DNA from: an uncultured Lachnospiraceae bacterium
GTDB taxonomy: Bacteria > Bacillota > Clostridia > Lachnospirales > Lachnospiraceae
NCBI GenBank assembly: GCA_910577275.1
Contig: CAJTMW010000022.1
Coordinates: 1 to 64,000, forward strand
Length of the DNA: 64,000 nucleotides
Direction: 5' to 3'
The position numbers and the translations under genes are program-made. Of this stretch, positions 24,026 to 33,018 are shown one piece after another; position 1 is the first letter of the stretch; each line of letters starts with the position of its first letter. The notes under the pieces were generated by a model, which saw nothing but the letters and a program-made list of their open reading frames with translations, ran no database searches and was not told the origin of the DNA.

Positions 24026-24841
24026 TTGATAACTGATGAGGAATTTAGAAGAATATCAACTTACATGAAGCAGAATTACGGCATCGACCTGACGCAGAAA
24101 AAGGTGATTGTCAACGGACGGCTGCAAAAGCACATGAAAACAGGCGGCTGGAAAACGGTAAGCGAGTTTATGGACGCCGTGGAGAGGGACCGTTCCGGGG
24201 TCGAGGAAAAAATGCTGGTGAATCTGCTGACCACGAACCACACGTATTTTATGCGGGAGTTCGAGCATTTTAATTATTTTAAAAGCACGGTGCTTCCCTG
24301 GCTGAGAATGAAGGAAAACGCCAAAAAGGAGCTGCGTATCTGGTGCGGCGCCGCTTCTACAGGAGAAGAGCCATATATGATTGCTATGGTTCTTGCAGAT
24401 TTCTTCGGAATAGAATATAATAAGTGGGACACCAAAATACTGGCCACGGATATTTCCACCAAGGTGCTCCGCCAGGCCATGGCGGGAGTCTACGCCGCGG
24501 AACAGCTTCAGAAAGTTCCCGAGGCCTGGAAAAAGAAGTTTTTCAAGGAGGTTGCGGGCGGAAGCCAGTATCAGGTGAGACAGGAACTGAAGGACGAGGT
24601 GATTTACCGCCAGTTTAATCTGATGGACCCTTTCCCTTTCAGGAAAAAAATGCATACTATATTTTTGCGCAATGTTATGATATATTTTGATGAGAAGACA
24701 AAAGCAGGGCTGGTGCAGAAGGTGTACGATGCGCTGGAACCCGGCGGTTATCTGTTTATCGGGACGACGGAAACTTTAGACAGAAGCAACACGCCGTTCC
24801 AGATTATCCAGCCGTCGATATTCAGAAAGAGCGAAAGGTAG
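24026..24841 (+). CDS. cheR: Chemotaxis methyltransferase CheR
   Basis: CheR adds methyl groups from S-adenosylmethionine to glutamates of chemoreceptors. The protein has the N-terminal helical domain (about 1-75) and a methyltransferase domain with CGAASTGEEPYMIAM as SAM site, then ATDIST, and FLRNVMIYFD. The TTG at 24026 is preferred: AGGGGGATGA lies about nine bases before it, while the ATG at 24017 directly abuts the G-run. The product then begins MITDEEFRRI. It is followed by cheB in the usual adaptation pair. Confidence 0.9.
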   Translation: MITDEEFRRISTYMKQNYGIDLTQKKVIVNGRLQKHMKTGGWKTVSEFMDAVERDRSGVEEKMLVNLLTTNHTYFMREFEHFNYFKSTVLPWLRMKENAKKELRIWCGAASTGEEPYMIAMVLADFFGIEYNKWDTKILATDISTKVLRQAMAGVYAAEQLQKVPEAWKKKFFKEVAGGSQYQVRQELKDEVIYRQFNLMDPFPFRKKMHTIFLRNVMIYFDEKTKAGLVQKVYDALEPGGYLFIGTTETLDRSNTPFQIIQPSIFRKSER

Positions 24842-24849
24842 GGGGAGGT

Positions 24850-25884
24850 ATGAATCCAATCAGGGTTTTGGTAGTGGATGATTCGGCTGTTTTCAGAGGG
24901 CTGCTTATCCAGAATTTGCGCAAGGACCCCTCCATACAGATAGTGGGGGAGGCGAAGGACCCTTTCGAGGCAAGGGATAAGATTATCGAATGTAAGCCGG
25001 ATGTCATGACGCTTGATGTGGAGCTTCCGCGGATGAACGGGATTGAGTTCTTACGTAAGCTGATGCCTCAGTACCCGCTTCGGGTGGTGGTAATCAGTTC
25101 CCTCAGCGACAAGGTGTTCGACGCCATGCATGCGGGAGCCGTGGACTTCGTGGCGAAGCCGGCGATTACCAGTCCGGCGCAGTATCAGGACTGGGTGAAA
25201 AACGAGCTTCTGGTAAAAATCAAGATTGCTGCGGCGGCGCAGCTTGGCAATGTCAGGATGAAATCCCTGCCTCAGCAGGAGCATCGCCTTTCCGTGCAGG
25301 ATAAAAACCTTATTGTTGCAATCGGCGCGTCCACAGGCGGCACGGAAGCGATTCTGGAGGTGGTGAAAGGGTACGGCACGGATATCCCCGGAATTGTGGT
25401 GGTACAGCACATGCCGCCGGGCTTCACTTCAATGTACGCCAAACGTGTGAACGATATCTGCCGCGTGCAGGTAAAGGAGGCCGAGACCGGAGACAGGGTG
25501 CTGCCGGGGCATATGCTGATAGCGCCGGGCGGCGACAGGCACATGCGGCTGGTAAAGGTAAACGGGAATTATCAGGTGGAGTGTAAGCAGGGGCCGAGGG
25601 TAAACGGGCACTGTCCTTCCGTGGAGGTGCTATTTGACTCCGTTGCAAAGGTGGCGGGCGCCAATGCCGTGGGAATCATTTTAACCGGCATGGGAGGCGA
25701 CGGCGCCAGGGGGCTTCTTGCAATGAGAAAGGCCGGGGCAAGGACAATCGGCCAGGACGAATCCACCTGCGTGGTTTACGGGATGCCCAAGGTTGCCTAC
25801 GATATAGGAGCAGTTGAGTTTCAGGAGAAGCTTTCGGATATTCCGGGCAGAACCTATGCTTTACTAAATAAAATGCGAAAATAA
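24850..25884 (+). CDS. cheB: Chemotaxis methylesterase CheB
   Basis: CheB removes methyl groups from chemoreceptors and deamidates glutamines, and is activated by CheA through phosphorylation. It is 344 residues: receiver domain with Asp 56 (TLDVELPRMNG), then the esterase domain with the catalytic triad Ser161 (GASTGG), His187 (QHMPPGF) and Asp284 (GMGGDGA). GGGGGAGGT lies before the ATG. It opposes CheR encoded 8 bp upstream. Confidence 0.95.
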   Translation: MNPIRVLVVDDSAVFRGLLIQNLRKDPSIQIVGEAKDPFEARDKIIECKPDVMTLDVELPRMNGIEFLRKLMPQYPLRVVVISSLSDKVFDAMHAGAVDFVAKPAITSPAQYQDWVKNELLVKIKIAAAAQLGNVRMKSLPQQEHRLSVQDKNLIVAIGASTGGTEAILEVVKGYGTDIPGIVVVQHMPPGFTSMYAKRVNDICRVQVKEAETGDRVLPGHMLIAPGGDRHMRLVKVNGNYQVECKQGPRVNGHCPSVEVLFDSVAKVAGANAVGIILTGMGGDGARGLLAMRKAGARTIGQDESTCVVYGMPKVAYDIGAVEFQEKLSDIPGRTYALLNKMRK

Positions 25885-25900
25885 ACAAAGGAGAGACGAC

Positions 25901-26293
25901 ATGAAAATTCTATTGGCAGAAGACGATTTTGCAACAAGAAAATTTATGGTAAACTTTCTGTCAAAGTATGGTGAGTGCGACGTGACCGTGGACGGAATGG
26001 AAGCGGTGGACGCATTCATGATGGCTTTGGAGGACGGGGAGCCTTACGACCTGATTTGTCTTGATATTATGATGCCGGTTATGGATGGATATCAGGCCCT
26101 GGTGGGTATCCGCAATCTGGAGAAGGAAAGAAATATCCCCAATGAGCAGGCGGTGAAGGTGATTATGACCACGGCGCTTAACGACGAAAGCAATGTAAAA
26201 ATGGCTTTCGAGCTGGGCTGCACCGTATATTCCGGCAAGCCAATCGACCAGGAAAGGTTCGAGGCGGCTATGAAAAAGCTGGGACTGATATAA
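25901..26293 (+). CDS. CheY-like single-domain response regulator
   Basis: This 130-residue receiver-only protein has acidic residues EDD at 7-9, phospho-acceptor Asp 55 (CLDIMMPVMDG), the TT at 90-91 and Lys 113 (SGKPID). It stands between cheB and cheA and so is the likely phosphate target of CheA. The Phe/Tyr switch position has Tyr 110. It could act on a flagellar motor encoded elsewhere or as a phosphate sink; no flagellar gene is in the window. Confidence 0.9.
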   Translation: MKILLAEDDFATRKFMVNFLSKYGECDVTVDGMEAVDAFMMALEDGEPYDLICLDIMMPVMDGYQALVGIRNLEKERNIPNEQAVKVIMTTALNDESNVKMAFELGCTVYSGKPIDQERFEAAMKKLGLI

Positions 26294-26329
26294 AAGTAAC
26301 TATAAAAATATACAGGAAAGGAGAAATAT

Positions 26330-28492
26330 ATGGCTGAAGAATTTAGCACAGACGGCATGCTTGATATTTATCTATTTGAAAACGAGCAGTTGCTTGAGCA
26401 GCTTCAGGAAAGAGTTCTGGAACAGAAGGATGCGGAATGCTTTGACGAAGACAGCATAAATGAAATATTCAGAACCATGCATACCATCAAAGGTTCTTCC
26501 GGTATCATGATGTTTGACAATATAACGGCTGTGTCGCATAAGCTGGAGGATGTTTTCTATTACCTGAGAGAATCCCATCCCGATAACGTTCCTCATTTGC
26601 AGCTGGTGGAGCATGTGCTGGAGGTGGAGGACTTTATTTCCGGCGAACTGGAAAAAATCCGTAACGGCGACCCGGCGGACGGAGACGCCACGCAGCTTGT
26701 GGCTGATTTGGAAAAATTTTTGAATATGCTCAAGAACGGAGGGGCTGCCGCAGGGCAGGAGCCGCCCCCGGAGAATGTGCACGAGGAGCCCAAGCATTTT
26801 TACATAGCGCCGGTGGCTACCAATGACAGTCGGTTTTATAAGATTTATCTTACCTTTTATCCGACTACGGAAATGGCCAATGTCCATGCCTACAAAACCG
26901 TGTATGCACTTAAGGAAATTGCGGAGGATTTGCTCTACTCCCCGGAGGACATTATTTCCGATGAGAGCAGCGCGGAGAAGATACTGAAAGAAGGTTTCCG
27001 TATTCTCCTGCAGGCACAGTGCACGGAAGAAGAAATCCGCCAGATTATCGGCGTGGGATATGACATTAAGGAAGTGGATGTCTATGAGTGTAAAGCGGAG
27101 GAATTCCTCCAGGGCTTTGATTTCGGCGAGGAGGATGCGGAAGCAGCTCCGGTGATTGACTTAAATGCCAGTGTGGAAGAAATAGAGAGCAAGGCCGAGA
27201 CGGCCTCCGGCGAGGAAAAGAAAGAGGAAGCGCCGGCAAAACCCAAGATGGCGCCGGGCGATTTCGTCATTAAGTCCAAGGAGCCGGGCAAGAGAAAGAC
27301 CCTGGCAAAGGATAAGAAATCCGATAAGGCTTCCTTTATCAGCGTAAATGTCAGCAAAATGGACCAGTTGATGGAGCTGATTGGAGAGCTGGTTATCTCC
27401 GAGTCGGTAGTGCTGCAGAGTCCCGATTTAAATGTGCCGGGGCTGTATCTGGATAATTTCCACAAGGCGGCGGCGCAGCTTTCCAAGGTTTCCACAGACC
27501 TGCAGGACGTGATTATGTCCATGCGTATGGTGCCCCTTACGAATACCTTCCAGAAGATGAACCGTATTGTGTTTGATACCTCCAGAAAGCTTGGAAAAGA
27601 GATTGAGTTTGTGATGGTAGGCGACCAGACCGAGGTGGATAAGAATATCATCGAGCATATTTCCGACCCGCTGATGCATATCGTGAGAAATTCCGTTGAC
27701 CACGGAATTGAATCGAAGGAAGAACGTTTGGAGAGCGGCAAGCCTGAAAAGGGAAAGGTTACCTTATCCGCCAAGACAGAGGCAGGAAAGGTATGGATTA
27801 GCGTTTCGGACGACGGCGCCGGGCTTGACAGGGAAAAAATTATTGCAAAGGCGAGAAAACAGGGGCTTTTGGATGATAATAAACCGGATTCCGCTTATTC
27901 CGATAAGGAAGTGTACCAGTTTATCACCCTCCCGGGCTTTTCCACCAACGAGCAGGTTACTGAAATTTCGGGAAGAGGCGTCGGGATGGACGTGGTTATC
28001 CAGAATATCCAGGCAATCGGCGGCACGCTGGAAATTGAAAGCACCGCGGGCCTTGGCAGCACCATGAGCCTTAAGATTCCTCTTACCCTTGCCATCATCG
28101 ACGGAATTGTAATGGAAACAGGCGATTCCTCCTTTGTAATGGAAACAGGCGTGATTAAAGAGTTTATCCGCGTGAAAGAGGAAATGATGATTCACGAGCC
28201 TAACGGCGAAGAGTACATTATGATTCGCGGCGAATGCTATCCTGTTCTCCGCCTTGGAAAATGGTATGGCCTGGAGCATTATGAAGAGTCAGTGGAAAAG
28301 GGAATTATGCTGATTCTCGAGGTGGAAGACAAGAAAATCTGCCTGTTAGTCGATAAGCTTGTCGGCGAGAGGGAGATTGTGGTTAAGCCGATTCCTTCTT
28401 ACATTGGAAAAGTAAAAGGCTTATCCGGCTGTACTCAGCTTGGTGATGGAAGCATTGCTTTAATTTTGGATGCGACCGGATTGATAGAATAA
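26330..28492 (+). CDS. cheA: Chemotaxis histidine kinase CheA
   Basis: This 720-residue kinase has all the domains of CheA. They are the Hpt domain with phospho-acceptor His 51 (RTMHTIKGSSG), a P2-like region (about 160-255), a charged linker, and the dimerisation domain (MDQLMELIGELVISE). The ATP-binding domain (HIVRNSVDHGIE, DDGAGLD, GRGVGMDVV) and a C-terminal CheW-like domain follow. It couples receptor arrays to the CheY-like protein and CheB. GGAGAAATAT precedes the ATG. It is the centre of the operon. Confidence 0.95.
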   Translation: MAEEFSTDGMLDIYLFENEQLLEQLQERVLEQKDAECFDEDSINEIFRTMHTIKGSSGIMMFDNITAVSHKLEDVFYYLRESHPDNVPHLQLVEHVLEVEDFISGELEKIRNGDPADGDATQLVADLEKFLNMLKNGGAAAGQEPPPENVHEEPKHFYIAPVATNDSRFYKIYLTFYPTTEMANVHAYKTVYALKEIAEDLLYSPEDIISDESSAEKILKEGFRILLQAQCTEEEIRQIIGVGYDIKEVDVYECKAEEFLQGFDFGEEDAEAAPVIDLNASVEEIESKAETASGEEKKEEAPAKPKMAPGDFVIKSKEPGKRKTLAKDKKSDKASFISVNVSKMDQLMELIGELVISESVVLQSPDLNVPGLYLDNFHKAAAQLSKVSTDLQDVIMSMRMVPLTNTFQKMNRIVFDTSRKLGKEIEFVMVGDQTEVDKNIIEHISDPLMHIVRNSVDHGIESKEERLESGKPEKGKVTLSAKTEAGKVWISVSDDGAGLDREKIIAKARKQGLLDDNKPDSAYSDKEVYQFITLPGFSTNEQVTEISGRGVGMDVVIQNIQAIGGTLEIESTAGLGSTMSLKIPLTLAIIDGIVMETGDSSFVMETGVIKEFIRVKEEMMIHEPNGEEYIMIRGECYPVLRLGKWYGLEHYEESVEKGIMLILEVEDKKICLLVDKLVGEREIVVKPIPSYIGKVKGLSGCTQLGDGSIALILDATGLIE

Positions 28493-28516
28493 TGTGTGGA
28501 AAGGAGCGGCAAATAT

Positions 28517-29053
28517 ATGAGTGAAGCAAATGAATTAAGAATGCAGGGCAGCGGCAGTTCTGACGGACACGACGAGCAGAAGGGCAAGTATATGACCTTC
28601 CAGTCAGGAAATGAATATTTCGGCCTGGAAATCCAGTATGTAAACGAAATTATCAAATTCCAGTCCGTTACCGCCATTCCCGAGACGGAGGATTATATCA
28701 AGGGTTTGATTAATCTTCGAGGAAAAGTAATTCCGGTTATTGACGTGCGGCTGAGATTCAAACAGCCCCCTCTGGAATACAATGACAGAACCTGTATCAT
28801 TGTTATTAATGTGAAATCCATGATGGTGGGACTGATTGTGGAGAAGATTGCCGAGGTGGTTGAGATTAAGGATGAAAATATCCTGCCGCCGCCGAGCATC
28901 GGCCGTATGGACAAAGGGCATAACAAATATGTCTACGGCATCGGTAAGGTAGGCGATTCAGTGAAACTTTTGTTAGACCCCGATAAACTGTTAAATGATG
29001 AAGATTTATCAGTGGTTGAAGGCGCAAACGATATGAATATGGAAGAAGAATGA
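28517..29053 (+). CDS. cheW: Chemotaxis adaptor CheW
   Basis: This 178-residue CheW-type adaptor links chemoreceptors to CheA. The CheW domain begins KYMTFQSGNEYFGLEI, with IPETEDYIKGLINLRGKVIPVIDVR as family hallmark and KLLLDPDKLL at the end. A hydrophilic tail of about 15 residues follows. ATG 28517 is chosen because AAGGAG lies 10 bases upstream; the earlier ATG at 28496 has none. The receptor gene begins 11 bp after its stop. Confidence 0.93.
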   Translation: MSEANELRMQGSGSSDGHDEQKGKYMTFQSGNEYFGLEIQYVNEIIKFQSVTAIPETEDYIKGLINLRGKVIPVIDVRLRFKQPPLEYNDRTCIIVINVKSMMVGLIVEKIAEVVEIKDENILPPPSIGRMDKGHNKYVYGIGKVGDSVKLLLDPDKLLNDEDLSVVEGANDMNMEEE

Positions 29054-29064
29054 GAGGTGTAGTC

Positions 29065-30531
29065 ATGAAAAACATGAAGATGAGGACGAAATTAATAATA
29101 GGATTTAGTATTCCTGTTCTGCTTACGATTCTTACCGTAGTGGTAAGTATGTTTATTACAACCGAATGTGTAAACGTTGTGGCGGAGATGAACGAGCAGG
29201 GTGCGGAAGATTTGCATCAGCATTTCCTTCAGCATTCGGAGATAAGCGACGAAGTGTCTGATGAACTTATGGAAGTAGTAAATGAAGCAAAAGACAACAG
29301 AGTGGCAAAAATGAAAAGCATTATGCAGATTTCCAACTGGATTAGCCTTGGAATTCTCGTAGTGGCAGTTATTATCACAGTTTTAATCGGTCTTGCATTA
29401 ATCAAAGCCATTATGGTTTCCGTCCGTCAGCTTTCCGCGGCGGCAAAGGAAATTGCCTTGGGACGTGTAAACAATATTGAGATGACCAAACATAACAACG
29501 ACGAGTTTGGCGATTTGGTGGACGAATACACCAAGGTTATCGACAACATCAAGTACCAGGCAAACATTGCGGAAGAAGTATCCAACGGCAACCTGACAAT
29601 TTCCGTATCTCCCGCATCCTCAGAGGACGTTCTTGGCAACTCTTTGAAGAAGCTGGTTGAGGATAACTTACATACGCTGTCAAACATCAGCGATGCAGGT
29701 TCACAGGTTACCATCAGCGCGTCACAGGTGGCAAGCGCAAGCCAGGCGCTGGCACAGGGCTCCACAGAGCAGGCAAGCGCTATTCAGCAGATTACCGCAT
29801 CTATCGATGAAATCGCTGAAAAGACCAAACAGAACGCACAGCAGGCAAACGATGCCGCACAGCTTGTAGTAACGGCTATTAACGACGTTAAGAACGGAAA
29901 CTCCCAGATGAAGCAGATGACGGTTGCAATGCAGGGAATTAACAAGTCATCTTCAAGTATTTCAAATATTATCAAGACCATCGACGATATTGCATTCCAG
30001 ACCAATATCCTTGCTTTGAACGCAGCAGTTGAAGCGGCAAGAGCAGGAGAGGCAGGAAAGGGCTTTGCAGTTGTTGCAGAGGAGGTTAGAAGCCTTGCTG
30101 CCAAGAGTGCGGAAGCGGCAAAGGAAACAGCCGAGCTTATTCAGGATTCCATCGAGCAGGTAAATTCCGGTTCCAAGATTGTGGACGACACGGCGGCTGC
30201 TATGGAAGAAATCACCAAGGTAGTACAGGAAAGCGAAATCATTATCAACGGTATCGCAGAATCCTCCAACTATCAGGCAACAGCTGTATCTCAGATTGAG
30301 CAGGCAATCACACAGGTTTCACAGGTTGTACAGACAAACTCCGCTACCAGCGAGGAATGTGCGGCAGCCAGCGAAGAGCTTTCAAACCAGGCTTCAAGAA
30401 TGAGAGATATGCTTTCCATTTACAATTTAGGAAACGGCAGCTCCTCATCCTCTTCCAGAAGTTCGGCTTCCTCTTCCAGTATGGATAATGAACAGGTAAT
30501 CTCCCTTGGAGACGGATTTGGCAAATACTAA
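29065..30531 (+). CDS. Methyl-accepting chemotaxis protein with minimal sensor domain
   Basis: This 488-residue chemoreceptor has two membrane helices (about 9-32 and 89-112) with only about 56 residues outside, too small for a Cache or four-helix domain. A HAMP domain (about 113-165) and a signalling domain whose tip reads DIAFQTNILALNAAVEAARAGE and GFAVVAEEVR follow. The C-terminus carries a Ser-rich tail. GAGAGGTGT precedes ATG 29065. It may sense through the membrane or a partner protein, or collect input from the kinase at 21453. Confidence 0.93.
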   Translation: MKNMKMRTKLIIGFSIPVLLTILTVVVSMFITTECVNVVAEMNEQGAEDLHQHFLQHSEISDEVSDELMEVVNEAKDNRVAKMKSIMQISNWISLGILVVAVIITVLIGLALIKAIMVSVRQLSAAAKEIALGRVNNIEMTKHNNDEFGDLVDEYTKVIDNIKYQANIAEEVSNGNLTISVSPASSEDVLGNSLKKLVEDNLHTLSNISDAGSQVTISASQVASASQALAQGSTEQASAIQQITASIDEIAEKTKQNAQQANDAAQLVVTAINDVKNGNSQMKQMTVAMQGINKSSSSISNIIKTIDDIAFQTNILALNAAVEAARAGEAGKGFAVVAEEVRSLAAKSAEAAKETAELIQDSIEQVNSGSKIVDDTAAAMEEITKVVQESEIIINGIAESSNYQATAVSQIEQAITQVSQVVQTNSATSEECAAASEELSNQASRMRDMLSIYNLGNGSSSSSSRSSASSSSMDNEQVISLGDGFGKY

Positions 30532-30549
30532 AAAGCATGGCTTTTATGG

Positions 30550-30578
30550 GGCACAGGATTTGCATCCTGTGCCTTTTT
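30550..30578 (+). terminator. Terminator of the chemosensory operon
   Basis: Perfect stem GGCACAGGAT/ATCCTGTGCC with loop TTGC and TTTTT, 18 bp after the chemoreceptor gene. The following gene begins only 20 bp later with no visible promoter between, so it depends on read-through or on an internal start. Confidence 0.9.
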
Positions 30579-30597
30579 GCAATAAAGAGGAGGAATT

Positions 30598-31116
30598 ATG
30601 AAAAGGATATCTGTAAGTAAAAGGCTGACATACATTATCTGTATGGCGCTTATCCTGGCAGCGGTTCTTTTTGCCGCAGGCTGCGGAAACGGCGCAGATA
30701 AAAAGGCGGAGGGCGCAGAAGCCGGGACGCAGGTAAGCCAGGCGGAGGAAACAGACGCTTCGGCGGAAGATGCGGCTGCAGAGGAAAGCGGTAAGGCGGA
30801 GGGCGTCAGCGTAGTCGGAGAAGGAAACACGGTATTTCCCTTCACTGTGGTGGACAAGGATGGGAATGAAACGGAATTTGAAGTTCACACGGATAAGGAA
30901 ACCGTGGGGGAAGCGCTGGAGGAGCTGGGGCTCATTGACGGGGATGAGGGCGAGTACGGTCTCTATGTAAAGACGGTAAACGGCATCACCGCCGATTATG
31001 ATGCGGACGGCGTATACTGGGCTTTCTATGTGAACGGCGAATATGCGGCAACCGGCGTTGACAGTACGCCGATAGCCGAAGGAGAGAGCTACTCCTTTAA
31101 GGCGGAAAAGGGATAA
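30598..31116 (+). CDS. DUF4430-domain lipoprotein
   Basis: This 172-residue lipoprotein has a lipobox Cys at 29 (FAAGCG), an acidic Ala/Glu-rich linker (about 33-70), and a DUF4430 domain (about 75-170) with DKETVGEALEELGLI, YVKTVNGI and YWAFYVNGEYA. DUF4430 is related to the C-terminal domain of transcobalamin. It is coupled to the ECF substrate-binding gene one base downstream, so I infer joint uptake of a vitamin, perhaps cobalamin or another corrinoid. No cobalamin riboswitch is seen upstream. Confidence 0.85.
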   Translation: MKRISVSKRLTYIICMALILAAVLFAAGCGNGADKKAEGAEAGTQVSQAEETDASAEDAAAEESGKAEGVSVVGEGNTVFPFTVVDKDGNETEFEVHTDKETVGEALEELGLIDGDEGEYGLYVKTVNGITADYDADGVYWAFYVNGEYAATGVDSTPIAEGESYSFKAEKG

Positions 31117-31117
31117 A

Positions 31118-31627
31118 ATGAAGCTTACTACCCGGGAAATTACGGTTTTTGCAATGCTTGGAGCCATTATGTACGCTTCGAAGATGATAATGGAGGTCAT
31201 TCCCAACGTCCATCTTCTTGGAGTGTTTACCATTGCCTTTACGGTGGTTTACAGGAAGAAGGCTCTGTACCCGATTTACACTTATGTGATTCTGAACGGG
31301 ATTTTCAGCGGATTTGCAACCTGGTGGGTGCCTTATCTTTACCTTTGGACAATCCTTTGGGGGGCCGTCATGCTGCTTCCGAAGGAAATGCCGGCAAGGC
31401 TCCGGCCGGTCGTTTATATGGGTGTGTGCGCCATGCACGGCTTTTTGTTTGGCGTCCTTTACGCGCCGGCACAGGCGATTTTGTACGGAATGAGCCTTAA
31501 GGGAATGCTTGCCTGGATTGCCGCAGGGCTTCCCTGGGATTTTCTGCACGGCGTAAGCAATTTTTTCTGCGGGATACTGATTGTGCCGATAATTTCCCTG
31601 CTCCGCTTTGCGGAAAGGGACAGATGA
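31118..31627 (+). CDS. ECF transporter substrate-binding (S) component
   Basis: This 169-residue integral membrane protein has about six helices and begins with the family-typical TTREITVFAMLGAIMYASK. S components bind a vitamin and rely on shared EcfAA'T subunits encoded elsewhere. The partner DUF4430 lipoprotein is directly upstream. The pairing resembles CbrT-like cobalamin systems; the substrate is inferred from the partner, not from residues. ATG is at 31118, one base after the preceding stop. Confidence 0.85.
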   Translation: MKLTTREITVFAMLGAIMYASKMIMEVIPNVHLLGVFTIAFTVVYRKKALYPIYTYVILNGIFSGFATWWVPYLYLWTILWGAVMLLPKEMPARLRPVVYMGVCAMHGFLFGVLYAPAQAILYGMSLKGMLAWIAAGLPWDFLHGVSNFFCGILIVPIISLLRFAERDR

Positions 31628-31741
31628 TTTCTTTTTACCTATTGAACACGAGACAGCATACAGAACACAGATAAACGTGCGGACGTATATGAAATATCCG
31701 CAGAAGTCTGCGGCTGTCTGCAAAAAGAATGGAGGACTAAG

Positions 31742-32860
31742 ATGATTGATGTAAAAAACATGCCAAAGCTTGGCTTTGGACTGATGCGCCTGCCTGAAAA
31801 CGACGGAGTCATTGATATGGCGCAGGTATGCGAAATGGTTGACGCGTACATGAAAAAGGGCTTTAATTACTTTGACACCGCTTATGTTTACCACGGCGGA
31901 AAATCGGAAACAGTGGTAAAGGAAGCAATTACCCGGCGCTATCCCAGAGAATCCTTCTATGTGGCAACGAAGCTTCCCGCATGGGAAATGTCGGGACCGG
32001 AGGACAGGGACCGTATTTTTGAGGAGCAGCTTTCCCGCTGCGGCGTTGACTATTTTGACTTTTACCTTCTTCATAGTATCGAGGACGGAAATAATTACGA
32101 TACTTATGAGAAATACGACTGCTTTAACTGGGGCGTGCAGAAGCGGGCGGAGGGAAAGATTAAGCATTTCGGCTTTTCCTTCCACGGAACGCCGGAGCTT
32201 TTGGAGAAGGTGCTGGACGCCCATCCCGAGGTTGAGTTTGTACAGATTCAGTTAAATTATCTGGACTGGAACAATCAGCTTGTCCAGTCGGGAAAGCTGT
32301 ACGAAATTTTAAGCAGACGCCAGATGCCGGTTATCGTTATGGAGCCTGTAAAGGGCGGAACGCTGGCGAATCTGGAGCCGGAGCTTCTTGACATGTTCAA
32401 GGCGGCGCGCCCCAACGCTTCCGCAGCTTCATGGGCGCTTAGATTTGCAGGCTCCCTGGACGGAGTGATGACGATTTTAAGCGGAATGTCCACAAAGGAG
32501 CAGATGGAGGATAATCTGAACACCTTTGCGGATTTTGAGCCGCTTTCGGAGGAGGAAAAGAAGGTTATCGGCGAGGTTGTGAAAAAACGGCTGGATATGC
32601 CGCTGATTTCCTGCACCTCCTGCCGCTACTGCTGCGACGGCTGTCCGGCGAAAATCAAAATTCCCGATGTGTTCCGGGCGTTAAACACCGTCCGCCTGTA
32701 CCCGGAGGACGGAAGACCGAAAATGTTCTATCAGGGACTTACCGCCGATTCGGGAAAGGCCGGCGACTGTATTGCCTGCGGCCAGTGCGAGGGCGTATGT
32801 CCTCAGCATCTGCCCATTATCGAGCTGATGAAGGAAGCGTCGGAGAAGCTGGACGCATAA
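31742..32860 (+). CDS. Aldo/keto reductase with C-terminal 4Fe-4S ferredoxin domain
   Basis: This 372-residue enzyme is an NAD(P)H-dependent aldo/keto reductase barrel with LGFGLMRLP, FDTAYVYHGG (catalytic-type Asp and Tyr) and DFYLLHS. It is fused to a ferredoxin-like end with two cysteine clusters: CTSCRYCCDGCP and CIACGQCEGVCP. This two-part form is common in anaerobic Clostridia; the physiological substrate is unknown. GGAGGACTAAG precedes the ATG. It seems to be transcribed alone. Confidence 0.92.
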   Translation: MIDVKNMPKLGFGLMRLPENDGVIDMAQVCEMVDAYMKKGFNYFDTAYVYHGGKSETVVKEAITRRYPRESFYVATKLPAWEMSGPEDRDRIFEEQLSRCGVDYFDFYLLHSIEDGNNYDTYEKYDCFNWGVQKRAEGKIKHFGFSFHGTPELLEKVLDAHPEVEFVQIQLNYLDWNNQLVQSGKLYEILSRRQMPVIVMEPVKGGTLANLEPELLDMFKAARPNASAASWALRFAGSLDGVMTILSGMSTKEQMEDNLNTFADFEPLSEEEKKVIGEVVKKRLDMPLISCTSCRYCCDGCPAKIKIPDVFRALNTVRLYPEDGRPKMFYQGLTADSGKAGDCIACGQCEGVCPQHLPIIELMKEASEKLDA

Positions 32861-32971
32861 AACGGGAAAGCCGGATTTGGCAGACAGCCTCGGAGGCCGG
32901 GTGGCAGCCGAATGTGTGCGGCGGCCAAATGTGCGGGGCTAAAATAAGATAAAAACAGACAAAAACAGATA

Positions 32972-33007
32972 AGGGGCTGTGGCACAGACGGTGCGGCAGC
33001 CTCTTTC
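32972..33007 (+). terminator. Possible terminator after the aldo/keto reductase
   Basis: GGGGCTG/CAGCCTC outer stem with GCAC/GTGC inside, followed by TTTC only. The weak T-run makes this uncertain; it ends 12 bases before the helicase gene. Confidence 0.35.
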
Positions 33008-33018
33008 AGAACAGGGGA

